A stretch of DNA of 64,000 nt from assembly GCA_963663495.1 (NCBI GenBank), contig OY760427.1, forward strand, positions 2,046,001 through 2,110,000, written 5' to 3'. The notes beneath the pieces were generated by a model. That model ran no database searches. It was not told the DNA's origin and worked only from the letters and a program-made list of their open reading frames with translations. This document shows, in pieces, positions 11,701 through 17,183 of the stretch; within the stretch, counting starts at the first letter, position 1, and each line of letters begins with the position of its first letter. The position numbers and the translations under genes are program-made. This stretch comes from G963663495 sp963663495. Its GTDB lineage: Bacteria > Bacteroidota > Rhodothermia > Rhodothermales > Bin80.

Positions 11701-14700
11701 CCGGATCAAGGATAGTCATCCCTTTCTGGGTGTGCGTCGGGATACGCGGAGCGGCGAGGTGTCCTATGAGATAGAGATGTCCATGGAGGACTTTGCGTGG
11801 TTGTCTGATTACGTTGTTGAGGGTGAGGTAGTCGCGCCGGCAGCTCTTTTTGCCGGGCAGGTGATTGAGGCGCTTGGAGAGAGGTGGAGTGACTCGGCGG
11901 TCTCTCTGGAACAGGTGCAGATGCATCATCCTTTGATACTGGGTTCAGGGAAGGGGTACCGGGTTCAGGTTGTCATCGGGCCGGACGACCGGTGGGAAGT
12001 GGTGAGCCGGGAGTTTGATGGTGGGACATGGCAGCTTCACGCTGACGGGCGTTTGGGGAGGCGTACGGCTGAGGGGGACCGTTTAGACATGCAGGATGTG
12101 GAGCGGCGGCTTTCCGCCTCTGCCGCAGTTGATTGTTGCGATCGGATGGTAGCGCAGGGTGTGGTTCAGGGATCGGGTTTTGGGGGGCTTTCCGCTATAG
12201 CAGTGGATGAGGGGAGTGCATGGGGCAGGGTTACGCGTTCGGGGCAGTTGGTTAGCGACCGTCTGTTGGTTCATCCGGTGCAGCTGGACGCCTGTGTTGA
12301 GGTTGTGGTGGGACTTTTGGCTGCGCGTGGAGGCGACGGTCACTATCTCCCAGTCAGGTGGGGTAGTCTCTGGATTGCTGCACCGCTTCCCGAGCAGATG
12401 TTCTGTTACGCGAGGCTTCTGGAGGTGGGGGAGGAGGTGGTTACGGCGGAGTTGGCACTGTACACATCCGAGGGTATTTGTTGTGGTCGCATGGCTGGGT
12501 TAACACTCAGGCGGGCCAGCCGGGCAGAGATACGAGGTCCGCGGGTGGATCATCTGCAGTACACGGTTGTGTGGCGGCGAAGTCCGAGTATTCCGGGTTC
12601 CGGTGCATCGGTCACCGTGGCTGATTCGGAGGCACTTGCGATGGGGTCACGCCCGGTGGAGCGGGCCGAGGCGGAGGGGGGTGTTTTTGTTGTATGCGGG
12701 GATGGGTCTTTCACGGAGGAGCTTGTCCGCGAGCTTAGTCGTCGGCGTCAGGTGGTTGTTACCGGTCCTGTTGATGCTGGGGATCGGCGGGCTTGGCGTG
12801 CACTGTTTGATGGGCTTTCCTCATCGGCTCCGCTGCTGGGCGTAGCGTATCTCGCCGGGATTGGGGGTGACGGGCAGCATGCGGGAACGGAGGAGCTGCG
12901 GGAGGGGCTTAGGGTTGTTGGATCTGGAGCATTGGCTTTGGCGCAGGGGATGTGGGATGTGGGAGTGCGAGCGGTGAACGGGATCACGTTAGTGACGGTT
13001 GGAGGTCAGGTTCTTGGGGCCGAGCGCACCGGTTTTTTGGCGGGTGCTGGATTGTGGGGTCTGGGTAGCGTGCTTGGAGTTGAGCACGCGGATTTTCGTC
13101 CTCGCATGGTTGATCTGGATCCGGAGGCGCCGCTTTCGGCCACGATTCTGGCAGACGAACTGATGTTTCCAGACAGGGAGAACCGGATTGTCTGGCGAGG
13201 GGGTGTGCGTCGCGTGGCCCGCTTGGTACGGGCTGTCGGACGGGACGAGTCCCGGGGTTCGCGCGGTCTGAGGCCGGACCGGAGCTACCTTGTAACGGGA
13301 GGTCACGGGAGTCTGGGTCTGGAATTGGCGGGTTGGCTGGCGGATGCGGGTGTTGGCGGGATTATATTAAACGGTCGACGGAATCCGTCCCAGCGGGCCG
13401 AAGCGGTTATGGAGGAGTTGCGTCAGCGCGGCGTGGTGGTCCGTGTGGAGGTTGCAGACATCACTGACGGGGATGCGGTTGCGGCGATGTTTGCGCGGGT
13501 GGACGCTGAGATGCCGCCTCTTGGCGGTATTTTCCATTGTGCGGGGGTGCTCGCCGATGCGGCGCTTGTGAACCAGGACTGGGGGCATTTTGAGACGGTG
13601 CTGGGTCCGAAGGTTCTCGGTGCGTGGCATCTTCATCGGGCAACGATGGATCGGGAGCTGGATCTTTTCGTGCTATTTTCGAGCCTTGCCGGGGTATTCG
13701 GGAACCCGGGTCAGGCGAATTACGCTGCAGCCAACGCGTTTTTGGATCAGTTGGCGTATCATCGCCGAGCCTTGGGGTTTGCCGGACAGGCGATTGCCTG
13801 GGGGCCGTGGTCTACGTTAGGTATGGCGGAGAAGCAACGTGCTCGGATTGAAGCGAGGCTGGCCGCACTCGGTGGCAGTTGGATCACCCCCCAACAGGGT
13901 CTCCGGGTCCTTGACTGCGTGGTCCGTGACGATCCGGGGCTACTCGTGGTCGCCGACATGGAGGGGGGAGTGCTGCCTGATCTTCCGCTGTTTGCGGAGA
14001 TCCGTGGGTCCGAACGTTCTTTGGTGGGCGCGGCACCTACTGCGCCTGCCCCCTTTCCCCGGCACATGGAGAATGTTGCACCCGCGCAGCGAGAGAAGCT
14101 CGTGGCTGACTTTGTGGGGGGCGAGGTGCGGTCAATGCTGGGGCTTGAGACGGTCCCGGAATACGATGTAGCTTTTTCGGATCTCGGCATGGATTCCGTG
14201 ATGGCCATCAACCTCCGCCAACGCTTGAACGCGGCGCTGCCGCGCGAAGTGGTGTCGGCCACGACCGTGTTCGAGTATCCCGACATTGGCCGACTGGCGA
14301 GTCACCTGACCTCCGAACTCTTCCCGATGGGTGATGAGGCCTTGCCGGGTTTGGACGCCGCCGTTGCGGAGCTGCCGGCTGCGCAGCCTTCCCGGCTGGG
14401 CATGCCAGGCGTTCCCGCAGCACACATGGGAGGTGAGCGTTCTGCGGCTTCTCCAACGGTGCAGAGACGTAGTGTGACCGACGACCGCATCGCAGTAGTC
14501 GGCATGGCCTGCAGGCTGCCCGGTGGTTCCGACCTTGCGGAATTCTGGCGAACAGTCCGCGAGGCGCGGAGCACTGTGACCTACGGACGTTCCGAGACGC
14601 TCAGCGGCACCGGCGATGCCCGCCACCCCGGAGCGTATGTTCCTGGTCTTGATAGGATGGACGACGGGTTTTTCGGAATCGCTCCTGCCGAAGCTCGCTG

Positions 14701-16870
14701 TATGGACCCGCAGCAGCGGATGCTGCTTGAGGTGAGCTGGACAGCGCTGGAACATGCGGGCATTGATCCGGGCTCGCTGCAGGGCAGTCGTAGCGGTGTT
14801 TTTGCGGGAGTAGCTGTCAGTGAGTACCAGTTTATGGTGGCCAAAGCGGAGACGGATTTTTTCGAGCCCTATCTCTACTTGGGGACCAACATGAGCGGTA
14901 CGGTGGGTCGGGTTTCCCAGTTCTTTGGCATGGAGGGTCCGGCGCTCGGAGTGGACACGGCCTGTTCTTCGGGGATGGTGGCTGTGCATCATGCGATGAC
15001 GGCACTGCAGCGGAGAGAGGTGGATCTTGCACTTGCCGGCGGGGTCAATACGGTCCTTGGATACAGTTTTGAAACGTCAATGCAGATGGGTCTTCTGTCT
15101 GCCGACGGGAGCAGTCGAGCGTTTGATGCTTCGGCCGATGGTTTTGGGCTTGGCGAGGGATGCGCAGTGCTGGTTCTGAGGCGTCTGGCAGATGCGGAGG
15201 CCGAAGGGGCGGACATTCTGGCCGTTCTTAGCGGTTCTGTGGTCAGGCAGACCGGCACTACTACGGGCATGGCGGTGCCGAGTCAATCGGCGCAGCAGGG
15301 CATGCTTGTGGAGGCGCTCGGGCGCGCGGGCATTGCTGCGGTTGATGTGGACTACTTGGAGGCTAGCGCGGGCGGTTCGCTAGTTGGTGACGCGGTTGAG
15401 GTAGCGGCCGCGGCGGCGGTGTACGGTCCGGGGCGGGATTCTTCCCGTCCTCTCCTGTTGGGTTCGGTCAAGTCGAATGTCTCCAACCTGATTGCGGCAA
15501 GCGGGGTGGCCAGTCTAATCAAGGTCATTGAGTCCATGCGGCACCGCTGGATCCCGAAGCAGCTTCTTTTTGAGGATCCCAATCCCAATGTGGACTGGGG
15601 AAACCTCCCCGTGAGCGTTGTTTCAGAAGGTGTTCCCTGGCCGGTTTGTGCGGATCGTCCCATGCGGGCTGGCGTGAGCGCATTCGGTTTCTCCGGTACC
15701 TTGGCGCATGTCGTGGTTGAACAATACCGGGCGGAGGGTCGGCAGGCGGGCAGGCGAGTGGGTCCGTCTTCGGATCTTGAGAGCCTTGTTGCGCCGGACG
15801 CTGGTGCACCCGAGGGTCGCGTAGTCCGGTTCCTGCCGCTGTCCGGAAGGACCGCAACTGCGCTGGCGGACTTGGCAGAACGCTACCGTTTGTGGCTTGC
15901 AGGCCGGTCTGACGTATCATTGGCGGACCTGGCATGGACTGCCGGGGAGGGGCGCGCCCATTTTTCATGGCGCGCGGGGTTGGTGGTGCGGGACCTGCAA
16001 AGCATGGAAGAGCAACTCGCGAAGGTTGCGGACGGGGTTTGGGGTGTGCATTCCCGGCCTCGGCAAACGGTGGCATTTGTGTTTGGTGGGATGCCCGCGG
16101 CCCGTATGGGCAGGGAGCTCTACGCGACCGAGCCGGTTGTGCGGGCGGTGCTGGATCGCTGCGCACAAGTTTTTGCGGAGGAGCGGGCCGACTCTCTTTT
16201 GGAGATAATTATTGGCGATACGAGCGCTGCGTCTGCTGGCTGCGCTGCATCTGTGCAGGTGGCGCTCGGAGGCGCTCTGGGCGCATTGTGGGAAAGCGTT
16301 GGGGTGCGGCCCGACATTGTCGCAGGGGCAGGTGCGGGTGCGATCGCCGCGGCTATGGCGGCGAAAGTGTTACATCTTGAGGATGCTATGCGATTGGCGG
16401 TGCGCTGGGATCGTTCGGTGGAAGATGCGGTCCGTATGGTGCTTGAGGGTCTGGAAGCGAATGTGCCTGCGCTGCCGCTGGTGAATGCCTTGACGGGAGA
16501 GATAGTGGAGGGGAGGATTCCAGGGGCCGACTATTGGAGGCAGGTCGCCCGCGATCTGGAGCCTGATCACCGATTGTTTTCCGCCCTGGCCGCCCATGGG
16601 GTGGATGTGCTTGTTGAGACAGGGGCGAAGGGGATATCTGAACCGGCTGTTGCCCAGGCCTTCGGTGCACAAAACCCGACGGTTCTTGCGAGTCCGCTGA
16701 GGTTGGACGGCGAAGAGGCTGCCGCCTTTACGGCAGGTGTGGCAGCAGCCTACGAAGCCGGCCTTGACCTGTCGTTCACCGGTCTTTTCACCGGAGAACG
16801 CAGAAGTCGGCTGCGCATCCCCACCTATCCCTTCCAGAGGGAACGGCACTGGTTCGTTGACAGAGAATAA
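2..16870 (+). CDS. Giant modular type I polyketide synthase, 5'-truncated by window edge
   Basis: Continuous open frame of about 5,622 codons, ending TAA at 16868. The frame runs back to base 2, and the sequence before the ATG at 41 (VWRQALADSGYAGMS) matches an internal methyltransferase/KR junction at about 7280, so 41 is not the true start. It is a cis-AT assembly line acting on ACP-bound polyketide chains in the cytoplasm. Domains in order: cMT tail, structural KR, ER, KR, ACP; KS, AT, DH, cMT, structural KR, KR, ACP; KS, AT, DH, structural KR, KR, ACP; KS, AT, stop. Both working ATs have GHSVGE and HAFH, the malonyl-CoA signature. There is no thioesterase, reductase or terminal ACP. Several active sites are substituted (see module entries). 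Modules are strikingly similar at the DNA level, suggesting recent duplication or gene conversion. The type is certain; the product is unknown. Confidence 0.97.
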   Translation, partial: VWRQALADSGYAGMSVVADPSGALLILARGSSEIVTEGGLYVLAGGSGPGAELSEELVEELDRRGCQAVNGPADGDRQAWRRFFESLPGALPLRGVVYLGGMREDGAQLSPLEFEAELEAVGAGALALVQGMSDAGASPMSGTWFVTRGGQVVHREHSGALAGASLWGFASVVDLEHGDLTPRLLDLDPDAPVSAGTLADELLFPDRETRVARRHGVRLVARLTRFTGRDDLSEEGRWRWGADVSGALDAMHVEATSEDLGPGEVRVRLEAAGVNFHDVMVGMQVVDIEQPLGLELCGRILEVGKGVGSYAVGDRVVGFAAGAFGPEVITRAEHIVPAPAGHAAQELATVPVALVTVALAFEYASLGEGARVLIHAGTGGVGHAAIRQAQAAGYEVYATASVPKQEYLRSLGVRAVFDSRSPAFGEQILEATGGAGVAMVLNSLSGEGFIEASLLCLASGGSFVELGKRNIWSAGAMAAARPDVRYHILALDGLILEEPKQVGRVLRSVMERIASGQLVSLPLTRWPLAEARAALTELQAARHVGKVVLVPSALAAGRLRADRSYLITGGLGGLGLEVARWLAEAGAGSIVLNGRRAPDEAAAAAVADLRESGADVRIEIADVTDEEAVAGMLQRIDAELPPLAGVIYSVGALADAALINQDWERFVRVLGPKALGAWRLHRATLDRELDLFVLFSSLAGVVGNPGQANYAAANAFLDQLARHRRALGLPGQAIAWGAWSGVGEAEEQRDRIKAQFVRLGEEWIAPEQGIRALERLVREDVGVSVVARIDWSALPLRAPWLAEVVGREEDHPSATDSDDLLRRLQRLSLEERQEELIRFVQEQVVQILRLRTAPSPTAGFFELGMDSLMAVELRNRLNRAFRGAFVVSNTAVFDYPDIARLAEHLAGKLAGVAPDTPRVRVLPAARRDDRIAIIGMACRFPGAPDVEAFWEQLRSGADLVTRGRPDGLFVDAETEEARPFGAYVEGLDRFDAAFFRIAPVEAEFLDPQQRMLLETSWSALEDAGIAPEGLRGSRTGVYGGVLMSDYHTLMSGPGDESSTNLYRSTGISASTAVGRIAFALGLEGPAITVDTACSSSLVALHQAAAALRAGEADLALAGGVNAILTSTVTRIFGDAGMLAADGRCKTFDAAADGYVRGEGCGMVVLKRLADAEAAGDRILAVLLGSAVNQDGASAGLTVPNGPAQERVIEETLARAGVEGSTVDYLEAHGTGTELGDPVEVEAAASVYARGRSTERPLLIGSVKTNVGHLEAAAGVAGLIKAVLAIRSGVIPRHLHFERPNPRVDWENLPVRVTSEATPWPEAERPRRAAVSSFGYSGTNAHVVIEGYPRDRTLPRIGLSALPVVISGDRLPQADAVRQHRLLPLSAKSEDALRQLAGRYQAVLSDDTPFADMAWTASIGRSHFLHRAGLVFTDRASLQEQLEVVKQGVVSSPTTGKVAFLYTGQGSQWAGMGRELYETEPVFRAILDRCEEVFREERGRSLLTVMFGDAELLDRTEWTQPALYALESGLTALWASLGVRPDIVFGHSVGEVAAAAAAGAFDLEAGMRFATRRGALMGSLPGGGAMAAVFASSDRVRGVLREGVELAADNGTHQVVTGSEAAMDALMQSFEDEGLRVVRLQTSHAFHSALMEPVLAALEAAVPAASVYSVRMVSDVTGRVLESAPDGAYWQRQAREPVQFAAALRTLAALDVGLLLEVGPHDILGPMAALAWPHAEAPGMIASQRRDGTGDYASAVAGAYEAGLDMVFEGLFVGEQRRRIALPAYPFQRERYWISAAPRRMSEEGHVLLGVQRDSPDGEHSFERQLFSRDPAWLADCRVFGEVVAPGALYAAQVTEALRETRHDFPVVIEETEIMRPLVLSDGEGRLVQVVLSEDRTWKVVSRDSRGQWEAHAEGRWAPLAVAVSEPEDLGALVGRLAERDPDTTGIKYWPASRGLIRCWSGSGEALGEVLLPEGTDHRNLLVHPALLDACFQVMGGIADLDEVDGTWLPIGWDRLVLYDDLPDHVFCRAVDRGEEGRTRKADFWLYAESGEELARIQGFALRKASRAALSGGSLEDALHEVVWRKGAAVGLREAAFLAEPQEIASDLGALEAYLEEGDGVSLAVLEHEARLLLLRGFRELGWDPRPGDRFETDALRHRLKVTEDHGQLFARMLSVLEEMGVLGREAAGGWQVVAALEPALEPALEPTDAAAASMEMGVLRRCGASLAEVLRGRADALDLLFGGEPGAANMYRESAAMQSVNRMAAEAVRTAVAALPEGRPLRVIEVGAGTGATTAALLEVLPAGRTEYTYTDISTDSFLDAEREFGDRGVDVSFRALNIEHDPADQGFTLHGYDLMIAANVLHATRDLGETLAHCRRLLAPSGMLVTVEEAKRKVWLDLTFGLLPGWWRFQDAYRTDYALVAPSVWREVLADTGYAGMSVVEDPSGALLILAQGPSEVVAEGGLFVLAGGSGLGTELVEELDRRGYQAASGPSEGDRQAWRRFFESIPGTLPLRGVVYLGGVREDGAGLSVLEFEAELEAVGAGALALVQGMSDAGASPMSGTWFVTRGGQVVDRERSGALAGASLWGFASVVDLEHRDLTPRLLDLDPEVPPSAGALADELLFPDRETRIARRGGERLVARLKRLDRPEETSADLDSGEFRFRTDRSYLITGGLGGVGLEVARWLAEAGAGGIVLNGRRLPDEAAAMVVAELRESGAAVHIEIADVTDEEAVAGMLARIDAEFPPLAGVIHSVGALADAALINQNWERFEQVLGPKALGGWRLHRATLDRELDLFVLFSSLAGVVGNPGQANHAAANAFLDQLARHRRALGLPGQAIAWGAWSGVGEAEEQRDRIGTQFVDAWIAPEQGIRALARLVREDIGTSVVARVDWSALPLREPWFSELVGREEDYPSATAPDDLLRRLHRLSLEERRDELIRFVQDQVVQILRLRSAPSPTAGFFELGMDSLMAVELRNRLNRAFRGAFVVSNTAVFDYPDIARLAEHLADQLAGVAPETRRMRVLSVARRDDRIAIVGMACRFPGAPDALAFWERLRSGADLVTRGRPDGLFVDTETEEARHFGAYVEGLDCFDAAFFRIAPVEAELLDPQQRMLLETSWSALEDAGIAPEGLRGSRTGVYGGVSMIDYQNLVAGREGNPGSDIYRATGVTPSAAVGRIAFALGLQGPAITVDTACSSSLVALHQAAAALRAGEADLALAGGVNAILMSGPTKLMTDAGMLSADGRCRTFDAAANGYVRGEGCGMVVLKRLADAEAVGDRVLAVVLGSAVNQDGASAGLTVPNGPAQELVIEEALVRSGVEASTVDYLEAHGTGTELGDPVEVMAAASVYGSGRSPEHPLLIGSVKTNVGHLEAAAGIAGLIKAVLAIRFGEIPRHLHFERPNPRMDWENLPVRVTSEATLWPEAERPRRAAISSFGYSGTNAHVVIEGYAEEREPALVEVPALLEPGAVHRVPQAEAPRRHRLLPLSAKSEDALRQLAGRYGAALLEDMPLADMAWTAGVGRSHFLHRAGLVFSDRALLEEQLEVVKQGVVSSPAAGKVAFLYTGQGSQWAGMGRELYETESIFRAVLDRCEEVFRQERGRSLLTVMFGDAERLGRTEWTQPALYALESGLTALWASVGVRPDIVFGHSVGEVAAAAAAGAFDLEAGMLFATRRGALMGSLPGGGAMAAVFAPADRVRDALREGVELAADNGTHQVVTGPEAAMDGVLQFFEDEGLRVVRLQTSHAFHSALMDPVLAELEAAVPGVSVPSVRMVSDVTGRVLEGAPDGAYWCRQAREPVQFAAAVRTLAAREAGILLEMGPHGVLGPMAALAWSHTEEPVMIASQLRGGSGDYVRAVAGAYEAGLDIVFEGLFAGERRRRVALPTYPFQRRRYWLTALPRRRIKDSHPFLGVRRDTRSGEVSYEIEMSMEDFAWLSDYVVEGEVVAPAALFAGQVIEALGERWSDSAVSLEQVQMHHPLILGSGKGYRVQVVIGPDDRWEVVSREFDGGTWQLHADGRLGRRTAEGDRLDMQDVERRLSASAAVDCCDRMVAQGVVQGSGFGGLSAIAVDEGSAWGRVTRSGQLVSDRLLVHPVQLDACVEVVVGLLAARGGDGHYLPVRWGSLWIAAPLPEQMFCYARLLEVGEEVVTAELALYTSEGICCGRMAGLTLRRASRAEIRGPRVDHLQYTVVWRRSPSIPGSGASVTVADSEALAMGSRPVERAEAEGGVFVVCGDGSFTEELVRELSRRRQVVVTGPVDAGDRRAWRALFDGLSSSAPLLGVAYLAGIGGDGQHAGTEELREGLRVVGSGALALAQGMWDVGVRAVNGITLVTVGGQVLGAERTGFLAGAGLWGLGSVLGVEHADFRPRMVDLDPEAPLSATILADELMFPDRENRIVWRGGVRRVARLVRAVGRDESRGSRGLRPDRSYLVTGGHGSLGLELAGWLADAGVGGIILNGRRNPSQRAEAVMEELRQRGVVVRVEVADITDGDAVAAMFARVDAEMPPLGGIFHCAGVLADAALVNQDWGHFETVLGPKVLGAWHLHRATMDRELDLFVLFSSLAGVFGNPGQANYAAANAFLDQLAYHRRALGFAGQAIAWGPWSTLGMAEKQRARIEARLAALGGSWITPQQGLRVLDCVVRDDPGLLVVADMEGGVLPDLPLFAEIRGSERSLVGAAPTAPAPFPRHMENVAPAQREKLVADFVGGEVRSMLGLETVPEYDVAFSDLGMDSVMAINLRQRLNAALPREVVSATTVFEYPDIGRLASHLTSELFPMGDEALPGLDAAVAELPAAQPSRLGMPGVPAAHMGGERSAASPTVQRRSVTDDRIAVVGMACRLPGGSDLAEFWRTVREARSTVTYGRSETLSGTGDARHPGAYVPGLDRMDDGFFGIAPAEARCMDPQQRMLLEVSWTALEHAGIDPGSLQGSRSGVFAGVAVSEYQFMVAKAETDFFEPYLYLGTNMSGTVGRVSQFFGMEGPALGVDTACSSGMVAVHHAMTALQRREVDLALAGGVNTVLGYSFETSMQMGLLSADGSSRAFDASADGFGLGEGCAVLVLRRLADAEAEGADILAVLSGSVVRQTGTTTGMAVPSQSAQQGMLVEALGRAGIAAVDVDYLEASAGGSLVGDAVEVAAAAAVYGPGRDSSRPLLLGSVKSNVSNLIAASGVASLIKVIESMRHRWIPKQLLFEDPNPNVDWGNLPVSVVSEGVPWPVCADRPMRAGVSAFGFSGTLAHVVVEQYRAEGRQAGRRVGPSSDLESLVAPDAGAPEGRVVRFLPLSGRTATALADLAERYRLWLAGRSDVSLADLAWTAGEGRAHFSWRAGLVVRDLQSMEEQLAKVADGVWGVHSRPRQTVAFVFGGMPAARMGRELYATEPVVRAVLDRCAQVFAEERADSLLEIIIGDTSAASAGCAASVQVALGGALGALWESVGVRPDIVAGAGAGAIAAAMAAKVLHLEDAMRLAVRWDRSVEDAVRMVLEGLEANVPALPLVNALTGEIVEGRIPGADYWRQVARDLEPDHRLFSALAAHGVDVLVETGAKGISEPAVAQAFGAQNPTVLASPLRLDGEEAAAFTAGVAAAYEAGLDLSFTGLFTGERRSRLRIPTYPFQRERHWFVDRE
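2785..9030 (+). other. PKS module II: KS-AT-DH(dead)-cMT-KR(dead)-ACP
   Basis: KS has TACSSS (Cys at 3278-3280), EAHGTGT and KTNVGHLEAAAG, all intact. AT has GHSVGE (Ser 4640-4642) and HAFH near 4928. In the DH the HxxxGxxxxP motif reads CRVFGEVVAP: the catalytic His is Cys (5507-5509), although the LLDACFQ Asp is kept. The methyltransferase (about 6650-7310) has EVGAGTGATT at about 6855. There is no ER. The catalytic KR has QANHAAANAF, with Tyr replaced by His (CAC at 8441-8443, TAC in the other modules). ACP Ser is at 8903-8905. Read literally, the module condenses malonyl, C-methylates and leaves the beta-ketone. A small tandem repeat (ALEP, three units) lies before the cMT near 6590-6625. 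Confidence 0.9.
9088..14330 (+). other. PKS module III: KS-AT-DH(dead)-KR-ACP
   Basis: KS catalytic residues are intact (Cys 9581-9583, EAHGTGT, KTNVGHLEAAAG). AT has GHSVGE (Ser 10943-10945) and HAFH. The DH motif reads YVVEGEVVAP, with Tyr (11810-11812) in place of the catalytic His; the second motif is LDACVE, so its Asp is kept but the usual Gln/His is Glu. No methyltransferase or ER lies between DH and KR. The KR (about 13275-13840) keeps Ser and Tyr (QANYAAANAF, Tyr 13721-13723). The ACP has GMDSV with Ser at 14195-14197. The expected product is a beta-hydroxy unit. The 3' half is less similar to the other modules than the KS-AT block is. Confidence 0.9.
14478..16867 (+). other. PKS C-terminal degenerate KS-AT didomain
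   Basis: KS fold from MACRLPGG at about 14503 to about 15725. The nucleophile is kept (TACSSG, Cys 14963-14965). EAHGTGT has become EASAGGS (Ser for His, codon 15365-15367) and KTNVGHL has become KSNVSNL (Asn for His, 15485-15487), so both decarboxylation/condensation His residues are lost. The AT-like part (about 16060-16700) has GAGAGAI where GHSVGEV is expected, putting Gly (16331-16333) at the nucleophile. It also lacks roughly 85 residues, including the HAFH region. The frame is clean to the stop and ends with the usual post-AT linker (YPFQRERHWF). No ACP or release domain follows. KS could still accept an acyl chain on Cys but should not condense. Confidence 0.88.
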
Positions 16871-16981
16871 ACACGACACGGCCCCGGGTATTTGCGTGCC
16901 TGGTCCATGGACGGCCAGGATATCGGGCGCGTTGTTCCTGCCACCGCCATCAGCGGAGAACCCGTTACGGTTAGGTTCAGG

Positions 16982-17037
16982 ATCGGCTACCGAGCCGATA
17001 ATATCCGCTCATGCACAGCCAATCCGAGTATTGGCTG
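16982..17037 (+). terminator. Tandem hairpins after the PKS stop, possible terminator
   Basis: Two perfect short inverted repeats follow the PKS by about 110 bases: ATCGGCT/AGCCGAT (16982-16999, 4-base loop) and CAGCCAAT/ATTGGCTG (17016-17037, 6-base loop). Neither is followed by a clear T-run, so intrinsic termination is only a guess. Confidence 0.3.
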
Positions 17038-17069
17038 ACTCAGCATGGTCACCAGAGACCGGGCTCGCT

Positions 17070-17155
17070 CTGCCCGTCGCCCATAAGTCATTATAGCGGT
17101 TCGATTGTTCGTCAGTTCTGGTCAACTCTCGCTGGCATGGCTGTCGGAATATCTC
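17070..17155. repeat. Dispersed relic repeat R2, copy 1
   Basis: This stretch (CTGCCCGTCGCCC ... GGAATATCTC) recurs at 43446-43540, on the other strand at 60965-61076, and in part at 41657-41683. In the 60.9 kb copy it lies just downstream of an IS66-type tnpA, so it is probably a fragment of an IS66-type element carrying accessory genes. IS1380 copy 1 begins directly after it at 17156. Confidence 0.6.
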
Positions 17156-17183
17156 CCTGCAACATTCATGTCGTACCCTGTTC

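Noticed and set aside
92..16870. Many long ORFs antisense or out of frame to the PKS gene
   Set aside because: They follow the high-GC codon pattern of the sense frame, have Pro/Arg/His-rich content and no domains; shadows of the PKS.
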